Source of the DNA: JAKLIN01 sp964544395
Lineage (GTDB): Archaea; Nanobdellota; Nanobdellia; Pacearchaeales; GW2011-AR1
DNA length: 32,554 bases
Direction of reading: 5' to 3'
NCBI GenBank assembly: GCA_964544395.1
Contig: CAZJAO010000007.1
Coordinates: 1 to 32,554 of the forward strand
Part shown: positions 14,837 to 22,384 of the stretch, in pieces
Position numbering within the stretch: the stretch's first letter is position 1
Layout: every line of letters starts with the position of its first letter
The notes under the pieces: model-generated
What the model was told of the DNA's origin: nothing
Database searches by the model: none
What the model saw: only the letters and a program-made list of their open reading frames with translations
Program-made: the position numbers and the translations under genes

Positions 14837-15550
14837 ATGACAATTGAAAGAATTCATGAAGAACTGCTTAAACTTGGAGATAAAAAAAGAGCGGAGAACG
14901 AGAAGAGATATCTCAAATCACCTTACTTTTTTTACGGGGTCAGGGTTCCAGAATTAAGGAGAATTGTAAAGAATTACAAGAGTATTGATTTCCGATCAGC
15001 AGTAGACCTATTCCATAAATTGTGGAACAGTGGAAATCATGAAGAAATGAGCTTTGCTCTTTTTCTGTTGAGCAAATTTGCAAAAAATAATCCGGCAGAA
15101 ACCTGGAAACTTATTCTGGAGAATATTGACAAAGCCAAAACGTGGGACCATATTGATGAATTATCGGCCCATATACTTGCCGAAATATTAAATGACAATT
15201 ATGGGTTTGTCAAAGAGATTAAGGAGTTAAGCGAAAGTCTGAATCCATGGCGAAGAAGAGCGAGCATAGTAGCAACCTGTTTTCTGATTAAAAATAACAA
15301 AATTGATTTGACATTGAGATTAGCGGAGAAATTAGTTTACGATAAAGATATTTATGTGCAAAAAGGGGCTGGCTGGATGCTTAGAGAAGTTGGCAAGAAA
15401 AATCGCCTCTCTTTAAGAGAATTTTTAATGATGCATCTCGACATGAAAGCTATGGCATTTTCATATGCAACAGAAAAGATGAAAGAAATGAGGGAAATCA
15501 GAAAGGAGCACATCAAGAGCAGAACTAAAAGTTCCGCACCTTCAAAATAG
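14837..15550 (+). CDS. AlkD-like DNA alkylation repair protein (HEAT-like glycosylase)
   Basis: Removes alkylated purines without base flipping. 237 residues of helical repeats. Key AlkD residues are conserved: Trp103 and Asp107 in KTWDHIDELSAH (equivalent to W109/D113 of the Bacillus enzyme), Arg141 in NPWRRRAS, and Trp180 in KGAGWMLREVGK (W187). The C-terminal tail is basic. It is followed after 3 nt by cbf5, so the two genes probably share a transcript. Confidence 0.9.
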   Translation: MTIERIHEELLKLGDKKRAENEKRYLKSPYFFYGVRVPELRRIVKNYKSIDFRSAVDLFHKLWNSGNHEEMSFALFLLSKFAKNNPAETWKLILENIDKAKTWDHIDELSAHILAEILNDNYGFVKEIKELSESLNPWRRRASIVATCFLIKNNKIDLTLRLAEKLVYDKDIYVQKGAGWMLREVGKKNRLSLREFLMMHLDMKAMAFSYATEKMKEMREIRKEHIKSRTKSSAPSK

Positions 15551-15553
15551 AAA

Positions 15554-16450
15554 ATGATAAAAATAAATGAAATTAAAGAAAAAAAATCAATGCAGGAACT
15601 ATTGAACTTTGGAATTATAAACATAGACAAACCCTCAGGACCCACGTCCTTTGACATCTCTGATTTTGTAAGAAAAACTCTTGGAGAGGCCGGAGTCAAA
15701 AAAACCAGCCATTTCGGTACGCTAGATCCAATGGTTAGTGGAGTATTGCCAATAGCCCTTAATCGAGCCTGCAAGCTTACCGGATTTTTTCTGGGAGAAG
15801 ACAAGGAATATATTGGAATCATGAGAATCCATGAAGATGTTCCTTTAGCAGAAATAAAAAAGGCGATAAAAGAAAAATTTTTGGGAAAAATAAACCAAAT
15901 GCCTCCGGTGAGATCCCGAGTCAAGAGGGCAGAGAGAGAAAGAGAAATAAAGAAATTTGAGATTTTGGAAGAAACAGGAAAAGACATTTTGTTTCTGGCA
16001 GAAGTACAGGGCGGAACTTATATCAGAAAATTAATTTCAGATTTGGGAGATTATCTTAAAATCGGCGCACATATGCTTGAACTAAGAAGAATAAGGGCAG
16101 GAATTTTTAAAGAAGATTCCAAAGATTATCCGAGCGTAAACTTATATGAATTGCAAGAGGCTGTTGAAGAATATAAAAAAGGCAACGACAAAAAACTAAG
16201 AGAAATGGTAATTCCAGGAGAGGTTGTTTCTGAAGTCTATCCAATTGTTGAGATAAGAGAGGACAATCTCAAAAGCATACTGACTGGCAAGCCAATTTAC
16301 AAAAAAGATTTGAAGAATATCAAGGATTCTTTTGATGAAGGAGAGCTAATCTGCATATTCTGCAAGAATAAGTTTATTGAGATTGCCAAAGTAATTAATG
16401 ATAAAGAGATTTTCTCCAAACCGGAATTTGTTTTTTCTGAAAAGATTTAA
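15554..16450 (+). CDS. cbf5: Archaeal Cbf5-type tRNA/rRNA pseudouridine synthase
   Basis: Catalytic subunit of H/ACA ribonucleoproteins, which also makes pseudouridine 55 in archaeal tRNA. 298 residues. Seen: NIDKPSGPTSFDI, the catalytic HFGTLDP with Asp58, MPPVRSRVKRAERERE, and GGTYIRKLISDLG; then a PUA-like C-terminal domain (about 218-290). The spacing and RVKR segment are more like Cbf5 than bacterial TruB. It lies three bases after alkD and near TrmY, another T-loop modification gene. Confidence 0.9.
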   Translation: MIKINEIKEKKSMQELLNFGIINIDKPSGPTSFDISDFVRKTLGEAGVKKTSHFGTLDPMVSGVLPIALNRACKLTGFFLGEDKEYIGIMRIHEDVPLAEIKKAIKEKFLGKINQMPPVRSRVKRAEREREIKKFEILEETGKDILFLAEVQGGTYIRKLISDLGDYLKIGAHMLELRRIRAGIFKEDSKDYPSVNLYELQEAVEEYKKGNDKKLREMVIPGEVVSEVYPIVEIREDNLKSILTGKPIYKKDLKNIKDSFDEGELICIFCKNKFIEIAKVINDKEIFSKPEFVFSEKI

Positions 16451-16533
16451 TAAGCTTCTTCAACTTACGGAAGCAAGACGTTTGTCTGTATATGAATGAA
16501 AAAAGAGGATCAAAATATTTCTAATTTAATTTT

Positions 16534-17025
16534 ATGAAAAACTTCAAATTCAGATTAAAGACTAAAATCAAGAAGAGAATCCAGTTAAATAAGCGTGTTA
16601 TTGATTTTAATAAAGAAATTTTAATTGGTGAAATTGGTGCTCTTCTGGGGGCGTCCCTTTTTGGTTTTCTTGGTTCACTTATATCACGAAGCCCGAATTT
16701 TATTCCCATTGCAACGGTGATTGGTTCTATTTTTGGCGGATGTATATCCTGGGTGGCTGCAAGATTTCATTATGAAAAGAAAAACAACCGATTTTCAGCA
16801 AGAAAGTTTACTAGAGACATATCTTTTTACACCCCCGTAGCTTTTTTAATCTCAGTATTAGTCGCTTACCCCACGGTAATTGTTGTTACTCATTCCATAT
16901 TCTTAGAAAACAGCATACCTTACTTAAGTTCATTTATAGGGGAGCTGTCGGGATTTATTGTCTTTTTAATTTTAATTAACGCATACAGGTATATCCTTAG
17001 CCGTTATCTGAATAAGAGGTTATGA
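16534..17025 (+). CDS. Polytopic membrane protein, function unknown
   Basis: 163 residues with about four membrane helices after a strongly basic N-terminus (KFRLKTKIKKRIQLNKR). The first helix pair is Gly-rich (IGALLGASLFGFLGSLI ... VIGSIFGGCISWVAA), suggesting tight helix packing. No catalytic motif. Located between cbf5 and trmY on the same strand; TrmY follows 33 nt later with an ATAAAAATA box in between. Confidence 0.65.
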   Translation: MKNFKFRLKTKIKKRIQLNKRVIDFNKEILIGEIGALLGASLFGFLGSLISRSPNFIPIATVIGSIFGGCISWVAARFHYEKKNNRFSARKFTRDISFYTPVAFLISVLVAYPTVIVVTHSIFLENSIPYLSSFIGELSGFIVFLILINAYRYILSRYLNKRL

Positions 17026-17058
17026 TAAAAATAAAAAGGCACCATACAATCTTTAGAT

Positions 17059-17643
17059 ATGAGACAATTTGTTTATTTTTCCCAATCCGCGGTTACTTCG
17101 GGAAAGGCTCTTTCTGACGGAAACCTCATGCATGCAGGACGAATGGATATTGCAATACATAGTTTTATCCAGGGCGTATTTCTTTCCCATGGATTCCGAA
17201 AAGATACAAAATTTCATTTTATTTTTTATGGGCAGCCTGACCCTCCAAAACATATTGAAATAAAAGTGAGCGATGAACTGGAGATTAGCAAGAAAGATGT
17301 CGGAAATATGATAAAGAAGATCTTATACAAATATAAGCCAGGAGAAAAGACGGAAGTCTTTCCTAGTTGTTTTGTTGAGAAAAAAAGTTTCTTAAATTTA
17401 ATTGACGATTTAATTGAAGAGGGGAATGAAGTCTATATTTTAGATAAGAGCGGTGAAGACATAAGGAAAGCAGACATCAACGAGAATTGTGTTTTTATCC
17501 TGGGGGACCATGAAGGATTACCAAGAAAGGAGTTGAAAAGATTAAAAGAAGTTTCAAAATCCGTGTCTATTGGAAATAAAATGTACTTTGCATCACAAAC
17601 AGTGGCTGTCGTAAATAACGAACTGGACTATAGAGAAATTTAG
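17059..17643 (+). CDS. trmY: tRNA (pseudouridine54-N1)-methyltransferase TrmY
   Basis: SPOUT-class enzyme that turns pseudouridine 54 of the tRNA T-loop into N1-methylpseudouridine. 194 residues, the family size. Seen: FVYFSQSAVTSG near the start, DLMHAGRMD-like LMHAGRMDIAIHS, HFIFYGQPDPPKHI, and the knot region FILGDHEGLPRKE followed by IGNKMYFASQTVAVVNNELDY. Its pseudouridine substrate is normally made by Pus10, not found in this window. Its stop overlaps a short gene on the opposite strand by four bases. Confidence 0.93.
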   Translation: MRQFVYFSQSAVTSGKALSDGNLMHAGRMDIAIHSFIQGVFLSHGFRKDTKFHFIFYGQPDPPKHIEIKVSDELEISKKDVGNMIKKILYKYKPGEKTEVFPSCFVEKKSFLNLIDDLIEEGNEVYILDKSGEDIRKADINENCVFILGDHEGLPRKELKRLKEVSKSVSIGNKMYFASQTVAVVNNELDYREI

Positions 17644-17798
17644 AGAGGGTCCATCCGGGAAGCCACCAAATATTTCAAATCATCAATTCCAACACCCAGA
17701 TTATAAAGGATAATAATCTCATTCATAACATCTTCAGGCAAATCCGCATCGACGTTAAAAAGCAAATTTTTTTTCATTCCTCTTTTGTTTTTCATCAT
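17640..17798 (-). CDS. 52-residue acidic small protein, unknown
   Basis: A clean 52-codon frame from ATG-ATG at 17798. It begins MMKNKRGMKKNLLFNVDADL and continues with PEDVMNEIIILYNLGVGIDD and ends KYLVASRMDPL: a basic start, then two amphipathic helices, no membrane segment. It ends on the overlapping-stop pattern common to convergent genes here. A hairpin (17804-17822) sits five bases upstream of the start. I do not recognise it; it resembles small regulatory or antitoxin-sized proteins only in size. It fills most of what would otherwise be a 300-nt gap. Confidence 0.55.
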   Translation of the reverse strand: MMKNKRGMKKNLLFNVDADLPEDVMNEIIILYNLGVGIDDLKYLVASRMDPL

Positions 17799-17803
17799 AA
17801 AAC

Positions 17804-17822
17804 CCCGCCTTTTTGAGGAGGG
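17804..17822 (-). promoter_or_regulatory. Hairpin directly upstream of the 52-aa gene
   Basis: CCCTCC and GGCGGG (minus strand) pair around a 7-nt loop with one mismatch, and the 3' arm ends five bases before the ATG. It could modulate translation of the small gene (inference). Confidence 0.35.
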
Positions 17823-17943
17823 ATTAAATGAGATTTAACTTTAAACTAAAAAATTAAGGAGATGGGTTTATAAATCACTTGTGAATAGATATTATAGAGG
17901 GTGAATTCATAAACTTTTTAAAAGAAAAAGTGATTTTTAGGTA

Positions 17944-18696
17944 ATGAGTTTTGCATTTCTTTCAGTTCCTAATTGGTTTTTAACACCTGATTTTTTTATA
18001 AGTACGTTTAGTTTTTTAGTGTTGCTTGTCTTTCTCATCTTATGCATAAGAAATTATAGAATTGACAAGAATAAAGCAATGCTTTATCTTGGAATCGGAT
18101 TCAGCTTTATTGCACTTGCTCAGCTTGCAATATTGACACGAAAGTTCGGGCTGTATTATGATACTGTTTTAACATCATATATTGGGAATTCTATTGTCAA
18201 TTACAATATTATAAATCCCACGAATTTGCTTTATAGTATCGGTATCTTTTTGTATAAATCCTTGACGCTAATTGGGCTTTATATTATCTATAGGCTTCCT
18301 GAAAAGAAGAAATCAATTAAAGATGTATTCTTGATTACCTATTTTGTGATTCTTTCCATATTATCCAGTGATGTCGTAAATTATCTATTCAGAATCACCG
18401 TAATGGGTTTGTTCGCGCTATTATCCTATAATTATTATTCCCTCTATAAGAAGAATAAGTTCTCAAATACCAAAATATTATCTGTATCATTCGGGGTTCT
18501 TGCTTTGAGCCAGCTATTATTCATGATATCCCAGATAAATGTGATTGTAGTTATAGCAGATTTGCTTGAATTAGCAAGTTATATAACTCTTTTAGTATTA
18601 GTTATAAGAATTCTTAAACATGGCAAGAAAAAGGAGCCGGATGGATATAATCTCAGACATGCTAAATATCATCCGAGAAAAGGGCGGAAGCATTAA
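17944..18696 (+). CDS. Seven-helix membrane protein coupled to a winged-helix regulator
   Basis: 250 residues with seven predicted membrane helices and short loops, then a basic tail HGKKKEP...KYHPRKGRKH. The architecture resembles N-terminal 7-TM sensor modules of archaeal signalling proteins, but no kinase domain follows. The 3' end overlaps the winged-helix gene by 77 nt, so the two products are made from one transcript. TTTTTAAAA at 17915-17923 is 25 nt before the ATG. I infer a membrane sensor that works with the DNA-binding partner; no ligand can be named. Confidence 0.75.
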   Translation: MSFAFLSVPNWFLTPDFFISTFSFLVLLVFLILCIRNYRIDKNKAMLYLGIGFSFIALAQLAILTRKFGLYYDTVLTSYIGNSIVNYNIINPTNLLYSIGIFLYKSLTLIGLYIIYRLPEKKKSIKDVFLITYFVILSILSSDVVNYLFRITVMGLFALLSYNYYSLYKKNKFSNTKILSVSFGVLALSQLLFMISQINVIVVIADLLELASYITLLVLVIRILKHGKKKEPDGYNLRHAKYHPRKGRKH

Positions 18697-18892
18697 ACCA
18701 ACGCATTTAATGTATAAAGCCAATCTTTCACACAAGCAAATGAAGAGCTATCTTGATGAGCTCGGGAAAAAGGACATGATTCTAGTTGGAACATCTGAAA
18801 AGGACAATAAAATAAGAATCACAAAAAGCGGGGTAGAGTTCAACATGAAATATTTGCAGATGAAAGACTTAGAAAAGACTTTTGGGTTATAA
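18620..18892 (+). CDS. ArnR1-like winged helix-turn-helix regulator
   Basis: 90 residues, a single winged helix: RKRSRMDIISDMLNIIREKG, then THLMYKANLSHKQMKSYLDE as helix-turn-helix, then a wing ending NKIRITKSGVEF. This fits the HTH_45/ArnR1-like family; in Sulfolobus ArnR the same domain is attached to membrane helices. Here the membrane part is a separate gene that overlaps this start by 77 nt in another frame. Likely a transcription factor held near, or controlled by, the 7-TM partner. Confidence 0.82.
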   Translation: MARKRSRMDIISDMLNIIREKGGSIKPTHLMYKANLSHKQMKSYLDELGKKDMILVGTSEKDNKIRITKSGVEFNMKYLQMKDLEKTFGL

Positions 18893-19054
18893 AACCCAAA
18901 TCTCGGGTTCGTCTATGGAATAATTTCCTTTTTCGATTTGTCTTGTTACATATCTCTCGGTATTAGTATAATATTCACTTATCATTGCAGTAATGCTGAG
19001 CGGAATCGTAGACCAGAGAGTCCAGGCCACTATTGTTTCTAGAACTTCATTCAT
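18887..19054 (-). CDS. 55-residue small protein with one hydrophobic helix
   Basis: A clean frame of 55 codons from ATG 19054: MNEVLETIVAWTLWSTIPLS is followed by ITAMISEYYTNTERYVTRQI and an acidic end. Residues about 5-25 could form a short membrane helix. AATTAAAAG centred about 25 nt upstream supports a leaderless transcript, and the stop overlaps the winged-helix gene stop by six bases, the compact convergent pattern seen throughout. Unknown function. Confidence 0.55.
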   Translation of the reverse strand: MNEVLETIVAWTLWSTIPLSITAMISEYYTNTERYVTRQIEKGNYSIDEPEIWVL

Positions 19055-19130
19055 GAATCTCTTTTCTTTTATCGTCTTTTAATTATTTATGTACAAAAAA
19101 CTTTAATAACACTTCTTTATTCTTTGTTTC

Positions 19131-19406
19131 ATGAAAAAGTCAGTTCGACTTTACATCAAAGGGATTGTTCAAGGCGTGTTCTTTAGGTCACTTATCAAAG
19201 ATAACGCTGAAAAGCTGGACGTGAGGGGCTTTACAAGGAATCTAGATGATGGAAGAGTAGAAGTCTTTTTAGAAGGCGACCCTGAAAAGGTAAATCAGAT
19301 GATTGAAATCTGCAGAAAAGGTCCAAAATATTCACAAATTCATGACGTTGAAATAATTCCTGAAAAATTTCAGGATCTTAGGGGATTTAAAGTTCTGCAC
19401 TTTTGA
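19131..19406 (+). CDS. acyP: Acylphosphatase
   Basis: Small enzyme hydrolysing carboxyl-phosphate bonds such as acetyl or carbamoyl phosphate. 91 residues, the usual size. The phosphate cradle GIVQGVFFRS carries catalytic Arg19 and GFTRNLDDGRVEV carries Asn37. A CTTTAATAAC box is about 27 nt upstream. Two bases separate it from the next small gene, so it heads an operon running through RNase HI and LysRS. Confidence 0.93.
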   Translation: MKKSVRLYIKGIVQGVFFRSLIKDNAEKLDVRGFTRNLDDGRVEVFLEGDPEKVNQMIEICRKGPKYSQIHDVEIIPEKFQDLRGFKVLHF

Positions 19407-19408
19407 AA

Positions 19409-19591
19409 ATGAGAAAATTAGAAAATATTTCAATTGGAGATTATACAAGTTATCTAAGATATAAGAGTGAACCCTGCATCGTTAGTCCTAATGAATGTGA
19501 TGCTGAAAATCTTAGATTATTAAAATTATCCCGACTGGAATATCTCTTTGAAAGAATAAAAGATTATTTGGGGGGAAGGAAAAAGAGGTGA
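19409..19591 (+). CDS. 60-residue hypothetical protein
   Basis: 60 residues from ATG 19409: MRKLENISIGDYTSYLRYK, then two cysteines in EPCIVSPNEC and a C-terminal helix RLLKLSRLEYLFERIKDYL with a basic end. Two nt after acyP and five before rnhA, so it belongs to the operon. Not recognised. Its stop overlaps the ribosome site of rnhA. Confidence 0.6.
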   Translation: MRKLENISIGDYTSYLRYKSEPCIVSPNECDAENLRLLKLSRLEYLFERIKDYLGGRKKR

Positions 19592-19592
19592 T
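19585..19592 (+). promoter_or_regulatory. Shine-Dalgarno site for rnhA
   Basis: GAGGTGAT, fully complementary to the conserved 3' end of archaeal 16S rRNA, three bases before the ATG at 19596. It includes the TGA stop of the upstream gene, so the two are translationally linked. Confidence 0.7.
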
Positions 19593-19595
19593 TTC

Positions 19596-19994
19596 ATGAT
19601 TTATACAAATTCTGATGGAGGTTCAAGAGGAAATCCGGGACCGGCTGCTATAGGCGTAATAATAAGAAAAGATGAAGAGATTATAACAAAATACAGCGAG
19701 ATAATCTATGATTGCACTAATAATGTTGCTGAATACCTGGCTTTGATAAAAGCATTGGAAATGGCTTCTAAGTTTACAACTGATGAAGTAACTTGTGTGC
19801 TTGACTCTGAGCTGCTTGTAAAACAACTCATGGGGGAATATCAGATAAAGAGCAAGAATCTTCTTCCTCTATTCCTTAGAGTACAGAAACTTCAGGAGAA
19901 TTTTAATAAGATAAAGTATGTTCATGTTAGCAGATGGGATAGATTCCAGAAAGTCGTTGATAAATTATTAAATAATGAATTAGACAAGAAATAA
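19596..19994 (+). CDS. rnhA: Ribonuclease HI
   Basis: Cuts RNA in RNA-DNA hybrids. 132 residues, shorter than E. coli RNase HI and like archaeal forms that lack the basic protrusion. Active-site residues seen: Asp7 in TNSDGGSRGNPGPAA, Glu46 in NNVAEYLALIKAL, Asp70 in VLDSELLVKQLMGEYQIK and Asp122 in QKVVDKLL. The usual HVxRExNxxAD end is loosened to HVSRWDRFQKVVD. One base before lysS; same operon. Confidence 0.92.
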   Translation: MIYTNSDGGSRGNPGPAAIGVIIRKDEEIITKYSEIIYDCTNNVAEYLALIKALEMASKFTTDEVTCVLDSELLVKQLMGEYQIKSKNLLPLFLRVQKLQENFNKIKYVHVSRWDRFQKVVDKLLNNELDKK

Positions 19995-19995
19995 T

Positions 19996-21516
19996 ATGGA
20001 AAAGAAAGAAAGTAATGATTTTGAAATAAAGGAAAAATTCTTTTGGGCAGACCAGGTTGCAGAGGAAATTATCAAAGAGAGAGGAAAAAAGAAACTATAT
20101 GCTTGTGCATCAGGCATAACTCCTTCTGGAACGGTCCATATGGGAAACTTCCGAGAGGTTATTACAACAGATTTGATAATGAGGGCATTAGTAGACAAAG
20201 GCAAAAAAGTTCGTTTCATTTACTCATGGGATGATTATGACCGATTAAGAAAAGTCCCTCCAAATGTCTCCAAGCAATATGAAAAATATCTTGGCATGCC
20301 TCTAAGCGAAATTCCATCCCCCGAAGGAAAGGGCAGTTATGCGGAACATTTTGAGAAAGAATTCGAAAGATCACTTGAAAAGGTCGACATAAAGCCGGAA
20401 TTCATAAGACAGAATCAAATGAACAAGAAATGCAAATATGCTTCATTGATAAAAATTGCTCTGGATAAGAATGATGAAATAAAGAGTATCCTCAACAAAT
20501 ATCGAAAAGAGCCTTTGGAGAAAGATTGGCTTCCATTGGAAATTTACAGCAGAAAAACGGGCAAAGATGACACTAAAATAATCAGTATCAAAGGGTATAA
20601 CATTACTTATGAAGATTCTACAGGGTTCAAAGAAACAATTGATTTCAGAAAAGTGGGGAATGTAAAATTAAAATGGAGAATAGACTGGCCTGCCAGATGG
20701 AAATATGAAAGCGTGGATTTTGAACCCGGAGGAATAGACCATAGTGTTGAAGGTGGAAGTTACACGACTGCAAAAGAGATATCAAAAAATGTCTTTGGAT
20801 TTGAACCTCCAGTCTATCAGTTCTATGAATTTGTAAGAATTAAAAATGGCGGGGAATTTTCCAGTTCAGAAGGAAATGCCTTAACCTTAGATGAGACTGA
20901 ATTAGTTTATGAACCAGAACTTATAAGATATATCTTTGTAAAGACGCGTCCAAATAAAGCATTTCCTATAAGCTTCGACAATGATATAATCAAGATTTAT
21001 GATGAATATGATGAACTTGAAGCCAAATATTATGACAAGAAACTTGACCAAAGAGACAAGAGAATCTATGAGCTATCGCAAGTGGAGAAGATTTCAAAAA
21101 AGAGACCAAAGAGAGTAGGCTTCAGACACTTGGCAACATTAATACAAGCGGGTGAATTTGATGGATTTGATAGCGAAACAAAAAAACGGGCAGAGAAAGT
21201 GAAAAATTGGCTCGAAAATTATGCGGGGGATGATATGAAATTCTCTGTGAAAGATAAAATTGAAATAAAGCTGGATAAAAAACAGAAAGAAGGCTTGAAA
21301 GCATTAAAGGAATCTCTGGAGATAAAAGAGTTCAATGAAGATGAATTATCGAATGAAATCTATAGTATATGCAAAGAGATTGAAATCGATAATAAGGAAT
21401 TTTTTCAGGCAGCTTATGAAACTATCATAGGAAAAACAAGAGGACCAAGGTTAGCAAGTTTGATTCTCGCAATAGGAAAAGAAAAGATTATTAATCTTTT
21501 AAATCAGATAAAGTAA
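19996..21516 (+). CDS. lysS: Class I lysyl-tRNA synthetase
   Basis: Charges tRNA-Lys; the class I form is found in many archaea and a few bacteria. 506 residues. Seen: ACASGITPSGTVHMGNFRE with the HIGH-type motif, IYSWDDYDRLRKVP, and GGIDHSVEGGSY. The second signature, normally KMSSS, reads EFSSSEGN (Glu287, Phe288), so the first Lys is replaced by Glu. The C-terminal helical anticodon-binding part is intact. It overlaps nothing and is followed within 1 nt by a small membrane-protein gene. Confidence 0.95.
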   Translation: MEKKESNDFEIKEKFFWADQVAEEIIKERGKKKLYACASGITPSGTVHMGNFREVITTDLIMRALVDKGKKVRFIYSWDDYDRLRKVPPNVSKQYEKYLGMPLSEIPSPEGKGSYAEHFEKEFERSLEKVDIKPEFIRQNQMNKKCKYASLIKIALDKNDEIKSILNKYRKEPLEKDWLPLEIYSRKTGKDDTKIISIKGYNITYEDSTGFKETIDFRKVGNVKLKWRIDWPARWKYESVDFEPGGIDHSVEGGSYTTAKEISKNVFGFEPPVYQFYEFVRIKNGGEFSSSEGNALTLDETELVYEPELIRYIFVKTRPNKAFPISFDNDIIKIYDEYDELEAKYYDKKLDQRDKRIYELSQVEKISKKRPKRVGFRHLATLIQAGEFDGFDSETKKRAEKVKNWLENYAGDDMKFSVKDKIEIKLDKKQKEGLKALKESLEIKEFNEDELSNEIYSICKEIEIDNKEFFQAAYETIIGKTRGPRLASLILAIGKEKIINLLNQIK

Positions 21517-21517
21517 T

Positions 21518-21700
21518 ATGATTCCGGCACAAGACTTTGATTTTTTAGGATTAATTTCATTTACAGTACTTCTTGTTTTAGGTATATCGCTGAGAAAAAG
21601 AGAGACAACTGCTTCGATAATACTTATAATAATCGGAGCCTGCGGATTAATCGTGGATAGTTATAGCGTAATTACAAATTTTGTCATAGGGTTGCATTAA
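21518..21700 (+). CDS. 60-residue two-helix membrane protein
   Basis: 60 residues: MIPAQDFDFLGLISFTVLLV forms helix 1, a basic SLRKRETT loop, then ASIILIIIGACGLIVD helix 2. One base after lysS and abutting the histone-like gene, so part of the same operon. Function unknown. Confidence 0.6.
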   Translation: MIPAQDFDFLGLISFTVLLVLGISLRKRETTASIILIIIGACGLIVDSYSVITNFVIGLH

Positions 21701-21886
21701 ATGGGATTGATAATAAAATCTAATATACGGAAAGCGGTCAAAGACTTAGACAAAGAAGATTCTGTCTCCAGTGTAGCTGATGAAGTTGAAACAGCTTTGG
21801 AAAGAAAAGTTGAAGATATTCTTGAAGCGGGAATAAAAAGAGCCAAAGCAAACGGACGGAGAACTTTGCAGGCACGAGACTTGTAA
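21701..21886 (+). CDS. Archaeal histone-like protein, short C-terminus
   Basis: 61 residues with a histone-fold layout: IIKSNIRKAVK as helix 1, VADEVETALERKVEDILEAGIKRAKANG as the long central helix, and the RT pair in GRRTLQARDL. HMf-type proteins have about 66-70 residues; here the chain stops at the start of the third helix, where relatives continue with IxLAV. It would bind and wrap DNA if folded as a dimer. The start ATG follows the upstream stop without a spacer. Confidence 0.75.
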   Translation: MGLIIKSNIRKAVKDLDKEDSVSSVADEVETALERKVEDILEAGIKRAKANGRRTLQARDL

Positions 21887-21922
21887 TGTAAAATTAATAA
21901 ACAACTTCTTCTTTTTTATTTC

Positions 21923-22360
21923 ATGCCTCCAAAAGTAAGTGATAGATCCTTGCAGGGAAAGAAATCCCGAGCCAAGGGGCAAAGATTTGAAACAAAAGTC
22001 AGGCTTGATTTGGAAAACATGGGCTGGACTGTAACTAAATGGATGAATACTGTTGATTATGACCGACAGGAAAGTATAGGAAAATTAGTCCCTGCAAAAA
22101 GAAAATATAATCCTTTTCTGAAAGCCCTTAGTCTTGGAACGGGCTTTCCTGATTTTGTTTGCTTTAAAAGAGAAGGAGAAGGATTTGATGTAATCGGTGT
22201 GGAAGCCAAAGGACAGGGATATCTTGACCCAAAGGAAAGAGGAATGTGCCTGTGGCTTCTTGAAAATAAAATTTTTTCACGGATATTAATTGCAAAAGAT
22301 TCAAAGGAGAAAGGAAAAGTGGAGTATACTGATTTTAATATTAAATATAATAAAAGATAA
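21923..22360 (+). CDS. PD-(D/E)XK nuclease superfamily protein
   Basis: 145 residues. GKKSRAKGQRFETKVRLDLENMGW is the N-terminal helix with a conserved Glu, TGFPDFVCFKREG gives the PD, and VIGVEAKGQGYLDPKERG gives ExK: the catalytic pattern of the restriction-endonuclease/Holliday-resolvase fold. Size and layout are close to archaeal Hjc-type resolvases, but the motif spacing is not enough to name it. It follows the histone-like gene after 36 nt. Confidence 0.75.
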   Translation: MPPKVSDRSLQGKKSRAKGQRFETKVRLDLENMGWTVTKWMNTVDYDRQESIGKLVPAKRKYNPFLKALSLGTGFPDFVCFKREGEGFDVIGVEAKGQGYLDPKERGMCLWLLENKIFSRILIAKDSKEKGKVEYTDFNIKYNKR

Positions 22361-22384
22361 ATATGGTCTTGCATTATCTGTACT

